This document shows, piece after piece, positions 54,155 to 63,200 of a DNA stretch of 64,000 nt (positions are counted from its first letter, which is position 1; each line of letters starts with the position of its first letter). A program made the position numbers and the translations under genes. Source of the stretch: Micromonospora sp. NBC_00389 (GTDB lineage Bacteria > Actinomycetota > Actinomycetes > Mycobacteriales > Micromonosporaceae); assembly GCF_036059255.1 (NCBI RefSeq), contig NZ_CP107947.1:1116001-1180000 (forward strand). The letters run 5' to 3'. The notes beneath the pieces were generated by a model. The model did not search any database. It saw only the letters and a list, made by a program, of their open reading frames with translations, and was not told the origin of the DNA.

Positions 54155-55690
54155 TCAGCCGAGGGTCAGTGCCAACGACGGCCGGGCGGTCAGCGTGTCG
54201 CTGGTGACGTACGCCAGGTCCATGACGGGGTCGGTGAACGTGATCGAGATCGGCAGGGTGACCGGGATGCCGTCCGGCAACGGCAGGTCCGGAGTCAGAG
54301 TGATCTTGATGCCGAGCAGCCGGCCGACGAACCGGGTGGAGTAGAAGGCCACGTCACCACGGACGGTCAGCCGGTCGGTCTTGTACAGCTGGTTGCGCCC
54401 GTCGGGGCCGTCCGCGCGGAGCAGGAAGTCGTCGGTCACCGCCTCCCGCATGCTGAACTTCAGCACCTTGAGGTTGCCCTTCTCGGTCTGCAGCTCGGTG
54501 GTCCCGTCGAACCGCAGCCCGGTCATGGTGACCTTGGAGCCGGTGAGCTTGGACGGCATCTGGGCCACCTTCGGCAGGGTCGGGTCGGCGGCAATGCGCG
54601 GCAACGGCTTGCCCGGCTCCGCCTTGCCCGGTGCCGCCGTGCCCGGACTGCCCGGCCGCGTCGGGGACGGGCAGGCGGCGGATCCGGGGCGGGGCGTCGG
54701 AGTGCTGGTCGGCTGCGCCGAGGGCGTGGCGGTAGGGCTCGCCGACGGCGTCGCGGTCTCCTTGCGGCGGCCACCGGTGAGCAGGTCACCGATCCCGTCC
54801 AAAATGTCGGTGATCACGTTGCCGCTCCGCGTCGGGCTCGGGCTCGCCGTCGGCGTCGAGGTGGGCGCACTGGGACTGGGAGTCGGAGTGACGACCCGGG
54901 GCGGGGTCGGACAGGCGGTCACGGTGGGCCGGTTCGGGGCGGCCTGCACCGCCCGGGGCTGGGTGGCCAGTCCGGCCGCGGCGAGGCCGAGCACCACCAG
55001 GGCGACTCCGAACGCCCGCGGATCAGCGGAACGTCCCGGCCACTCGGGCGGTGCGCCCGCGTCGGTCGCGTCGCCCGCCGGGTGACCCACCCGTTCGGCG
55101 ACCGCGCCGGACGGCTCCGATTCGATCCGCTCCGTGTCGACCCGCTCGACGCCGGCCTGGTCGGTTCCGGCCTGCTCGGCTCCGTCCGGCTCGGTTCCGT
55201 GCTGTTCGGTTCCGTGCTGCTCCGCGTGGGGCTGATCCTCATCGGCCTGCTCCGCGCCAGCCTGCTCTGCGTCGGACAGTTCAGCGGCGCTCGGCGCGGG
55301 TCGGATCGGCGTCCAGGCGAAGGCGAGCGCGCTGCCCACCATGCCGAGCAGCAGGCCGACGAAGAAGCCGCCGAGGTTGAGCCCGATCAGCGAGTAGACC
55401 GCGGTGACCGCCGCGACAACCGAGTAGAACAGCCGCTGTGCCGGGCTGAGCCAGAGCAGCAGGCCGCAGGTCACCAGGATTGCCGGGATCAGCAGCGAGA
55501 GCAGGCCGGTAGCTCCACTGGAGAAGCTCAGGCCGTTGAGCGTCATCCGGGTGGAGGCGAACATCTCCACCCCGGCCAGGGCGGTGAGGAGGCCACCCCA
55601 GAACGGTCGGCTCCGCTGCCAGCGGCGGAAGGTCCGCCACACCTGGGCCGTACCGCCGGGCCGGGCGTGGGACGGGTTGGCGGTTGTCAC
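54155..55690 (-). CDS. DUF6114 membrane protein with long Pro/Thr linker
   Basis: A 511-residue protein. Residues about 20-130 form the DUF6114 region with four helices (PFWGGLLTALAGVEMFASTR, GLLSLLIPAILVTCGLLLWL, FYSVVAAVTAVYSLIGL). A long acidic stretch with EQHGTEQHGTE-type repeats follows, then one more helix (FGVALVVLGLAAAGL), a Ser/Thr/Pro-rich linker and a C-terminal beta domain of about 150 residues (LTGSKVTMTGLRFDG, YSTRFVGRLLGIKITLTPD). That last part is similar in style to the DUF6230 partner, so it may be an extracytoplasmic beta domain. GGAGGAG precedes the GTG. It is co-oriented after DUF6230. Confidence 0.85.
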   Translation of the reverse strand: MTTANPSHARPGGTAQVWRTFRRWQRSRPFWGGLLTALAGVEMFASTRMTLNGLSFSSGATGLLSLLIPAILVTCGLLLWLSPAQRLFYSVVAAVTAVYSLIGLNLGGFFVGLLLGMVGSALAFAWTPIRPAPSAAELSDAEQAGAEQADEDQPHAEQHGTEQHGTEPDGAEQAGTDQAGVERVDTERIESEPSGAVAERVGHPAGDATDAGAPPEWPGRSADPRAFGVALVVLGLAAAGLATQPRAVQAAPNRPTVTACPTPPRVVTPTPSPSAPTSTPTASPSPTRSGNVITDILDGIGDLLTGGRRKETATPSASPTATPSAQPTSTPTPRPGSAACPSPTRPGSPGTAAPGKAEPGKPLPRIAADPTLPKVAQMPSKLTGSKVTMTGLRFDGTTELQTEKGNLKVLKFSMREAVTDDFLLRADGPDGRNQLYKTDRLTVRGDVAFYSTRFVGRLLGIKITLTPDLPLPDGIPVTLPISITFTDPVMDLAYVTSDTLTARPSLALTLG

Positions 55691-55724
55691 GTACTCCTCC
55701 TGGCGGAGCGGGGTCGGGGACAGG

Positions 55725-55762
55725 GTCGTGGCCCGCGGTGGTCTGCCACCGCGGGCCACGAC
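55725..55762 (-). terminator. Hairpin between DUF6230 and DUF6114 genes
   Basis: A perfect 17-bp stem (GTCGTGGCCCGCGGTGG at 55725-55741 with 55746-55762, loop TCTG) lies between the two genes on the same strand. It would let DUF6230 be made in excess, as for the dppA/dppB pair. Confidence 0.8.
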
Positions 55763-55767
55763 TCACC

Positions 55768-56382
55768 TCAGAAGCACTCCTTGCCCTTGGCGTCGTCGCC
55801 CACGTTGACCTTCAACCGGAGGCCGACGAGGTTGAAGGTGGCCGCCGTGGTGTACCGGGACACCTGCTGGAGGTTGGTGATGGTGACGTGGTCGGAGTTC
55901 TGGCCGAACGAACCCTTCTGCGCCGTCGCGTTCAGGTCGGTCGCGTCCCGGCCAATCTTGATGTTGGTGAACGTCGCGTTACCGTCGAGCGAGTCCATCG
56001 CGATCAGCAGGTCCTTGGCCCGGGCGGGCTCCTTGCCCTCACCGGCGTTGATGGTGAGCACCACCGGCAGGCCGGGCAGGTCGGAGCGGACGGACTGGCA
56101 GAGGCTGTACAGCTCGGCGCTGCTGATCTCGGCGAGGGCCATCGGGTGGACCTTGCCGTCCTCGCCCTTCTCCCGGACGATGCCGCCGTACTGCTTGAAG
56201 CCGTCGCCCTCAAGGCGGTCCGCGCCGATCTTGAACGTCTGCCCGGACACGGTGACGTCGGACGCGATGGCTCCGGTCGACATGCCGAACAGGATGGCGC
56301 CGACGGCGGCGGTGGCGGGCACCGCCATGGCGGCGAACCGACGCCACCGGGTACGACCCTGATTGTCAAACCGATCCTGCAC
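55768..56382 (-). CDS. DUF6230 family secreted/membrane-anchored protein
   Basis: A 204-residue protein: VQDRFDNQGRTRWRRF, one hydrophobic segment (MAVPATAAVGAILFGMSTGA), then a beta-rich domain (SGQTFKIGADRLEGDGFKQY, VTITNLQQVSRYTTA, LVGLRLKVNVGDD). The family is found in actinomycetes next to DUF6114, sometimes called cholesterol esterase without catalytic evidence; no GxSxG is present here. Two paired palindromes lie upstream. GAGGAGG precedes the GTG at 56382. Probably an envelope component. Confidence 0.88.
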   Translation of the reverse strand: MQDRFDNQGRTRWRRFAAMAVPATAAVGAILFGMSTGAIASDVTVSGQTFKIGADRLEGDGFKQYGGIVREKGEDGKVHPMALAEISSAELYSLCQSVRSDLPGLPVVLTINAGEGKEPARAKDLLIAMDSLDGNATFTNIKIGRDATDLNATAQKGSFGQNSDHVTITNLQQVSRYTTAATFNLVGLRLKVNVGDDAKGKECF

Positions 56383-56441
56383 GGGTTCCTCCTCAGGTGG
56401 CCGGTCCCGAACTGGCGGCCCCAGCACCGGGCCCGTCATCT

Positions 56442-56521
56442 GTTACCGGCGGGTAACGATCGAGCCTGATCGTGCACCCGTTGCGGCGTGGCTCACAACC
56501 CCTCGATTACCCGGCGGTAAC
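56442..56521. promoter_or_regulatory. Paired 16-bp palindromes upstream of DUF6230
   Basis: GTTACCGGCGGGTAAC (56442-56457) has perfect arms, and ATTACCCGGCGGTAAC (56506-56521) is the same site inverted (GTTACCGCCGGGTAAT). Centres are 64 bases apart and 67-132 bases upstream of the DUF6230 start, a typical layout for a repressor with two operators. The rest of the 402-base gap is A/T-richer (to about 56690), as expected for divergent promoters. Confidence 0.65.
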
Positions 56522-56784
56522 ACGAGTGCGACCCACGATCAGGGTGGCGTCACGAAACGTGGAACTTGCCGTACGGACAGAAGCCCTGAGTGTCAACAAA
56601 GCCGGCATATAGCTGCGCCGCAACAGCAGAGAGTGGCAGAGCATCGACGAATTACAATTAGATAACGGATGTAAAGTACGCAGGTCGTGGAGAGCCGTTC
56701 GGCTCACCCCGCTCCGCCCGAACATCCAGGCGAGCCGGGAACCGGTCGATCCCGGTGGACGCCCGGATGCCCTAGGGTTTCGGC

Positions 56785-57519
56785 GTGAATCTGAACGACG
56801 TGCGGCGCGACTGGACCAAGCTGGGCACCGAGGATCCGCTCTGGGCCGTCCTCGTTCAGCCCGGCAAACGCGGCGGACGGTGGGACGTCGAGGAGTTCCT
56901 GGCCACCGGCCGCGCCGACGTCGAGGAGACGGCTGGCTGGCTGAGCGAACTCGGCCTGCCGACCCGCTGGGAGCGGGCGCTGGACTTCGGCTGCGGCGCC
57001 GGGCGGCTGTCGCAGGGGCTCGCCCCGCACGCCGACGAGGTGGTCGGCGTCGACATCGCTCCGTCCATGCTGGAAACCGCCCGCCGACTGGACCGGAGCG
57101 CCGGAAACATCCGGTTCGTCCTCAACGACGCGCCGGACCTGAGCCAGTTTCCCGACGGTCACTTCGACCTGGTCTACAGCGCCCTGGTGTTGCAGCACCT
57201 GCCCCGCCCGGTGATCGACCGCTACCTGGCCGAGTTCCTGCGGGTCCTGCGGCCCGGCGGCATCGCGGTCGTGGGGTTGCCGACCGAGCCGGCGCGTACG
57301 GCCAAGGGCCTCATCTGGCAGGTCGTGCCGTTCCGCCTGATCAGCTGGGCACAGCGCCGACTGCTCAACTATCCGGCGCCGATGAGCATGACGGCCGTGC
57401 CGCACGCCGACATGGTCCGGCTGGTGGCCGCAAACGGCGGGGACATCGTCGGGCAGCGGCCCGATCTGCCGTACACCGAGGACTGGGTGTGCACCCGTTA
57501 CGCGGTGCGGCGCGCCTAG
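56785..57519 (+). CDS. Class I SAM-dependent methyltransferase
   Basis: A 244-residue methyltransferase. Motif I is RALDFGCGAGRLS, acidic residue VVGVDIAPSML, then YSALVLQHLPRPVIDRYLAE and FLRVLRPGGIAVVGLP, the Methyltransf_11 core. LIWQVVPFRLISWAQRRLLN near the C-terminus is amphipathic, hinting at a membrane or lipid-linked substrate. AGGG lies eight bases before the GTG. Neighbours are envelope genes. Confidence 0.88.
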   Translation: MNLNDVRRDWTKLGTEDPLWAVLVQPGKRGGRWDVEEFLATGRADVEETAGWLSELGLPTRWERALDFGCGAGRLSQGLAPHADEVVGVDIAPSMLETARRLDRSAGNIRFVLNDAPDLSQFPDGHFDLVYSALVLQHLPRPVIDRYLAEFLRVLRPGGIAVVGLPTEPARTAKGLIWQVVPFRLISWAQRRLLNYPAPMSMTAVPHADMVRLVAANGGDIVGQRPDLPYTEDWVCTRYAVRRA

Positions 57520-57555
57520 CCGACCCGCCGGACCACCTCCGGCGACCTGGCAAAT

Positions 57556-57594
57556 GACCGGGCCGGCCGACCCCTAGGGTCGGCCGGCCCGGTC
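57556..57594. terminator. Bidirectional terminator
   Basis: An 18-bp perfect stem (GACCGGGCCGGCCGACCC at 57556-57573 with 57577-57594, loop CTA), the strongest hairpin of the window, between convergent genes. Confidence 0.9.
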
Positions 57595-57611
57595 AGGTCG
57601 GTGCGGTGGTG

Positions 57612-58652
57612 TTACGGCTCGCTGCGCTCCACAGCGTGGCGCCCGCCAGCCGGCACCGTGGGCTCCCCGACCGGCTCCGAGGACGCCTGCGACGGCAGGT
57701 CGGTCGTCGGTCGGTCGTCGGTCGCCGCCGGTGCCTCGTCGGGCCCGCGGCGAGTCGCGCGGATGACGATGAACAGACCGAGCATCACCAGGGCGAGGCC
57801 GAGGAGACCAAGCAGGATCGGCACCACCGTGGTCAGCAGGTTGATCTGATCACGCGCGTCCTTGGCAGCCTTGGCCTGCTGCTTCTGGGTGTCCTCGGTG
57901 AAGGCGAGGTCAGCGTCGATGATCTTGATCTTGTCCGCGCCAGCCCCGTCGCGGAGGGTCTGCAGCTGCTTCTCCTGGCCCTTGACGATCACGCCACTGT
58001 CGGGTTCCACCCACAGGGTGCGGGTATTGGCGTAGAAGCGGCCCGCGCTCACCGTGGGCTCCGTCGATCCGAGCAGGTTGCCCGGGACCTGGATCTCGCT
58101 GATCTGGACCGGCTCGACCGTCATCTCGAACTTGTAGACGGTCAACCCCTGCAGCTTCTCGGTGCTCACGTACTTGGCGGGGTACGCCTTCCGAGCGGTG
58201 TTGTCGAAGTACTGGTAGGTCTTCTTCTCGGTGCCGAACGGGAAGGTGTAGGTCAGGCCCTCGTGCTTGAAGTGCGCGCCGTTGATGTCCTCGGCACAGC
58301 AGGCGACCGCCTCCGCGGTCCGCCGGTCGAGGGCAACCCGGTCCGTACTGACCGTGATCTCCTTGCCGGCGTCGTCGATCACTCGGACGCCGACGTTGAA
58401 GACCGCCCGGTCGGCGTTGCCGTCCTCGACATCGCCTCGTACGGCGCGGTGGGCGGTCAGGTTGGCGCCGCTCCGCTCCGACAGGGTGCTGAAGTCAAGG
58501 ACAGTCGCGTTCCGAGCCTCCGAAACCGTTACCGAACTCTGGTCAAGGGGCACCTTGACGAGAGCGGGCGCGACGATCAGCGGCGTCGCCACGGCCCCGA
58601 CGATCAGGAACGTGCCTGCCGCCACCAAGATGGCACCCGACGTAGGTCGCAT
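57612..58652 (-). CDS. DUF3068 (PorA-like) membrane protein
   Basis: A 346-residue protein: N-terminal helix (GAILVAAGTFLIVGAVATPL), a large outside domain (YTFPFGTEKKTYQYFDNTAR, VQISEIQVPGNLLGS, TLWVEPDSGVIVKGQE) and a C-terminal helix (LTTVVPILLGLLGLALVMLG) with a basic-acidic tail. This is the full DUF3068 pattern, called PorA family in databases. The role in actinomycetes is unknown; an envelope protein is likely. GGGGAGGAG precedes the ATG. It is divergent from the acyltransferase gene. Confidence 0.9.
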   Translation of the reverse strand: MRPTSGAILVAAGTFLIVGAVATPLIVAPALVKVPLDQSSVTVSEARNATVLDFSTLSERSGANLTAHRAVRGDVEDGNADRAVFNVGVRVIDDAGKEITVSTDRVALDRRTAEAVACCAEDINGAHFKHEGLTYTFPFGTEKKTYQYFDNTARKAYPAKYVSTEKLQGLTVYKFEMTVEPVQISEIQVPGNLLGSTEPTVSAGRFYANTRTLWVEPDSGVIVKGQEKQLQTLRDGAGADKIKIIDADLAFTEDTQKQQAKAAKDARDQINLLTTVVPILLGLLGLALVMLGLFIVIRATRRGPDEAPAATDDRPTTDLPSQASSEPVGEPTVPAGGRHAVERSEP

Positions 58653-58804
58653 GTAACTCCTCCCCTTGTAAAGACTCGACTAGTCGGCTGACAGTACATG
58701 ACGAGGCCGATTTCGGATATGGTCCGATGCGGCCTCCCGAGGCGCGCTGACCCCGGTGAGACGCAGCCGTCCGGCTGCTACATCAAATGGGATGTTGAGG
58801 AACT

Positions 58805-60277
58805 GTGAGCCGAGCTGTCAGACCGGACCCGATCAGCGGACAGGCGGGCCTGTCCGCGCCTAATATCCGCCGTTCGGATGGCTGGTTGCCCGCATTGGAA
58901 GGGCTCCGAGCCGTGGCGGTGCTCGCGGTGGTTGTCCACCACGTCTCCTTTCTCAGTGGGCTGACCAACTCGTTCGCCCGCCTCGGAGGTCTGCTGGCCA
59001 GGCTGGATGTGGGGGTGGCACTCTTCTTCGCGCTGTCCGGCTTCCTCCTCTACCGACCATTCGCACTCGCCGCCATTCATTCGCAGTCACACCCGCCAGT
59101 TCGGAGATACCTCTGGCATCGTGCGTTGCGCATTTTGCCCGGGTACTGGGCAATGGCGGTTGTCGCACTGACCTGGCTCAACATCGATTACCTCAAGTCA
59201 CTCTGGGACTGGGCAATCCCCCTCCTGTTGGCACAGATTTATCAGCCATTGCGACTGCCGGTCGGGATGGAGCAGACCTGGAGCCTGGCTACGGAGGCGA
59301 CTTTCTACCTGGCGCTGCCGGTGATAGCGGTGCTCGGCCGCCGGATGGGCGGTCGTACCCCGCTCGGACGAGCCCGACGCCACCTGGCACTCGGTGCTGT
59401 ACTCGTCTTTGTCGGCCTCACCTGGAATGCGTACGCGCACGGTCCCGACTCGCCACTACCGGGACTCGCGGTGCTCTGGCTGCCCGCCTTTCTGGACTGG
59501 TTCGGCATCGGCATCATGCTGGCCGTGCTCGCCTCGTGGCCCTCCAGCACGATTTCGTCCCCGTTCCTCCCGGGCCTGGGCGGAAGCCGGCCCGGGCGGG
59601 GCGACGAGGACCTGTGGTCTGCCACGCCGCGCGGGCTGCGCGTCTTCACGTTCGCCCCCGGGACGTCGTGGCTCATCGCCGGCGCGCTGCTCTGGATCGC
59701 CAGTACCCCGATCGCCGGCCCTCGCGGGGTCGAGCCCGCCAAGCCGATCGAGTCGGTCACCGAACATCTGGTGTTCCTGCTCGTCGCCTGGTTCGTGATC
59801 GCCCCCCTCGTCGGCCCGGGGTCGGGCGGGGTACCGCGCGCGCTCCTCGGCCGTCCGGTGATCAGATTCCTCGGCCGGATCTCCTACGGCATCTTCCTGT
59901 GGCACCTCCTCGCGCTCGAGGTCTGCTTCCGCCTGCTCGGATTCACCCGGATGCACAGTTCGTTCTGGGTGCTCCTCGTGCTCACCCTGGCCCTCACCAT
60001 CCCGGTCGCGACGGCCAGCTACTTCCTCATCGAGCGGCCGACGCAACGAGTGCGGCGGTTCATGGAGAGACGGGGCACCGAACGTGGGCCCAGGGTCGTG
60101 CCCGGGTCCCGGGTCGGGTCGCCGGCGCAGGTGCCAGCGCTGCAGGCCGCGACCGCGGGCCCGGCCGAACACCCGGCCCTCCCGAGGCGACTCGTACTTC
60201 CCACGGACCCGCCGGAAACGCAGCAGCAGAGCGGCGATCGCGACGAGGAGCAGGCCGGTCGGGATCGCGACGAGTAG
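58805..60277 (+). CDS. Membrane acyltransferase, OafA/family 3
   Basis: A 490-residue membrane protein with about ten helices: LPALEGLRAVAVLAVVVHHV opens the acyltransferase_3 core with the conserved R-x10-H (RAVAVLAVVVHH), GVALFFALSGFLLYRPF follows, and the core ends near IERPTQRVRRFMERRG (about residue 420). The last 60-70 residues (VPGSRVGSPAQVPALQ to the end) are low-complexity and lie antisense to the AftD gene, so this tail is probably not functional. Such enzymes O-acylate surface polysaccharides. GAGG is close to the GTG at 58805. Confidence 0.9.
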   Translation: MSRAVRPDPISGQAGLSAPNIRRSDGWLPALEGLRAVAVLAVVVHHVSFLSGLTNSFARLGGLLARLDVGVALFFALSGFLLYRPFALAAIHSQSHPPVRRYLWHRALRILPGYWAMAVVALTWLNIDYLKSLWDWAIPLLLAQIYQPLRLPVGMEQTWSLATEATFYLALPVIAVLGRRMGGRTPLGRARRHLALGAVLVFVGLTWNAYAHGPDSPLPGLAVLWLPAFLDWFGIGIMLAVLASWPSSTISSPFLPGLGGSRPGRGDEDLWSATPRGLRVFTFAPGTSWLIAGALLWIASTPIAGPRGVEPAKPIESVTEHLVFLLVAWFVIAPLVGPGSGGVPRALLGRPVIRFLGRISYGIFLWHLLALEVCFRLLGFTRMHSSFWVLLVLTLALTIPVATASYFLIERPTQRVRRFMERRGTERGPRVVPGSRVGSPAQVPALQAATAGPAEHPALPRRLVLPTDPPETQQQSGDRDEEQAGRDRDE

Positions 60278-63200
60278 CTCGGCGACCCGTTCCGAGCTGA
60301 CCCGCGGCAGCCACCACCGCTGCGTCCCGTAGGCCGCGAGACCAAGGGCGGCGGGCACCCAGATCCACCCGGGCCTGGGCATCCGGCGCCGGTGCAGTGC
60401 CACGACCACGACGGCGCAACCGAGACCGACCAGGCCACCGAGCAGCGCCGGAACACCGATCGCGAGTACCGGCGCGGTCGGCATCGAAGCCGGAACCACC
60501 GGGTACGACGGTCGATGCCGGCGCGCGGGGAGCAGGGCGGCGATGACCAACAGCAGCAGTAGACCTCCGGCGATGCGCAGGATGAGGCCGTACTTCTCTC
60601 CGGGCGTGAAGACGAGCTCGACGCGGCCGGCGGCCCCGGCCGGCACGAACCAGGCTTGTTTCCACCCGTCGATGCGGGTCGGCACGAGCCGGACACCGTC
60701 GAGGGTGGCCCGCCAGCCGGGGTTGGCGTTCTCTGGGACAACCAGATAGCTGCCCCCGCCCGACCCGACCTCGACCGACCGGCGCTGGTCATCCCAGCCG
60801 AGCACCGTCAAGCTGCGGCGGGACGGCTCGGCGTCCGCTCCGGCGACGGCGGGTCGGTCCGGTGGCTCGCCGGTCATGATCACGCTGTCGACGACGAACC
60901 GGTCCGGCGGGGCGGAAAGCTCGTTCGGGCCGGCTCGCAGCGGGACCCGGTCGTCGTCCGTCTTCGGCTTGGCCTTGGCCCCTGGCTTCGGGTCGAGGGT
61001 GCACGCGCGGTACCGCAGCGGCCGCAGATCCCGCAGATCCCGCAGGGTGCCCGACACCGTCGTCGCCACCGACGTTCCGTTGATCAGGATCGTCGGCCCC
61101 GCACCGCAGGGCAGCGTCACCGTACGGGCGAGGTCGCGGGGCTGGTTGATCTCGGGCGCGCCCTCCACATCCACACCACTGAGGCCGACGGGGAGTGGCT
61201 GCGGCTCGAACAGCGCCGTCGACCGGCTGACCCGCGAGACCGTCGAGGTCACGGCCACGAAGAGGCTGCGGGTACGCAGAGCCGGGAAACGGGCGACGCC
61301 GTCCAGGTCGACCGTCACCTCCCGAATTCCGTCGTCGCCGGTGATCCGGACCGTCTTCGGGGGTGCCGCGACGAGGCTCGCCGCGAACCGCAGCCGCACC
61401 CAGCTCACCTTCCGGGCCTTGTCCCAGTGCAGTTCCACCGACGGCTGCGGGTCGTCCGGATCCGCCCACCATGCCGTGCCGTCGTCCCCATCTCCGAGTG
61501 ACCTCGACGAGGCGACCGGGTCGGCGAACCACGAACTCGACGTGGTGAAGGTCTGTCCGCCCACCAGTTCGTCGTACACGGCCAGCGCGGTGGCCGGCGT
61601 GGCGCGAGCCAGGCCGGTGAGGCGAGGCGTGGAGGCGGCTGGCAGGTCGAAGCGGCGGGCCACCAGCCCGGTCTCCTCGCCCCGGCGAATCAGGTCGGTG
61701 GCGCAGAGGTAGTGGTCACCTGCGGCGGTGCAGGCCGACCGGTCCCCGGCCTTGCGGGCGAGCGCGATGACCTCCGGCGCGGCGGCGGCATCGGACAGTG
61801 CCGGCAGCCGTAGGTAACGCTCAGGGCTCACCCCGGGGACGCGCAGCTCCCGAATACCCGCTCGGCGCCCCGGAACGTCCGGGCCCGCGACACCGTCGAT
61901 CGTCACGCGGAGCCAGGTGGTGCGGCCCGAGGGCAGCGCCAATCGCAGCGGCGCCCGGCCGGCGCCGATCACCAGGTGCACGTACGACCCGCCGGCGGTG
62001 CTGACCTCGACCCGCGTCACCGGCGCACCGACGATCTCGTCGTCGACCACCTGCAGTTCCACCGACCCGGCTTGGATCTTGTCCTTGAACCGGACCTCCA
62101 CCCACTGGCCCACGGGTTTGCGCGCACCATCGGTCAACCACGACGTACCGCTGTTGCCGTCTACGGCCGCGAACGGCGCGGCGGAGGGATCGCGCAACCC
62201 GGCCGGCCCGGTGATGTCGGCCGCGCTGGAGGAGGCCAGTACGTCGGTCACACCGGCGTAGCCCGACGAGGTGACCGACGAACTCCACGCCGGGTCAACA
62301 ATGTCGTGCACCGCGCGCGTCAGCCGAGGCTGCTCCTCGGGGGTCAACGTCCGCGAGGTGTTGCCACGGACGAGTCCAAAGTCGACCTCCCGGTTGCGGA
62401 GGCTGTCGGCGAGCACCGTGCCCGCGCCGGTCCCGGCGGGGGCGTCGCCGTCGAGGATCACCGGCCGGTTGCCGAGGACACCGGCGTCGCTGAGGTCCAG
62501 CAGCGTCTCCGGCGCGCCGACCAGGTCGAGCGGCTGTGCCGCGTCAGCCAGCGTGGCCCGGGGTGTCGGCCGGTCCACCTGGTAGATCTCCACCGCCGGG
62601 TACGGCTCGTGCAGCCCGTAGTCCCACGCCCCACCGAGATCCGGCTTCACCCCGCTGCTCGGGCCGAACGCGGCGACCCTGAACAACCCGGGGGCGCTGT
62701 TCAGCGTTCGGTGCACGAGAACTGGCCAGGCGATGCCGCCGACGGGCTGACGAAGATCGTTACGAACGAGCAGGTGCCGCACGCCGAGCCGACCGAGCAC
62801 ATCCGCCAACCCCGGAGATGCGGTGCCGGAGGCGAGCCGCTCGTCGATCGCGGAGAGCAGCCGGGCGTTTCCCGCCGATCCGGCGGGCACCAGTGAACGC
62901 ACCGCCCAGGGCGAATCCAGCAAGGGCTGGGCCGGCTCGTCCAACGAGCGCCCCCAGCCGTACTCGGCGAAGTTGGACCCGGGCACCAGCAGCGTCGTGC
63001 CCGGCTCGGCGTGCTGGTCGAGCCATCCGGTTGCCTGCCGCCAGTGCTCGGGCACCGCCCAGAAACCACCGCCCGCCGCGAGCCCCGCACTCCCCGCGCC
63101 GGTGGTGACCGCAAGGAGCGCGAGGGCGGTGACACCCAGCGCCACCCGCCGCGGTGCCATGTTGGTGGGCCGCGTGAACCGGCGGATGACGGCGATCCGG

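Noticed and set aside
55768..56382. Cholesterol esterase label for the DUF6230 protein
   Set aside because: No GxSxG nucleophile or catalytic His/Asp arrangement is present.
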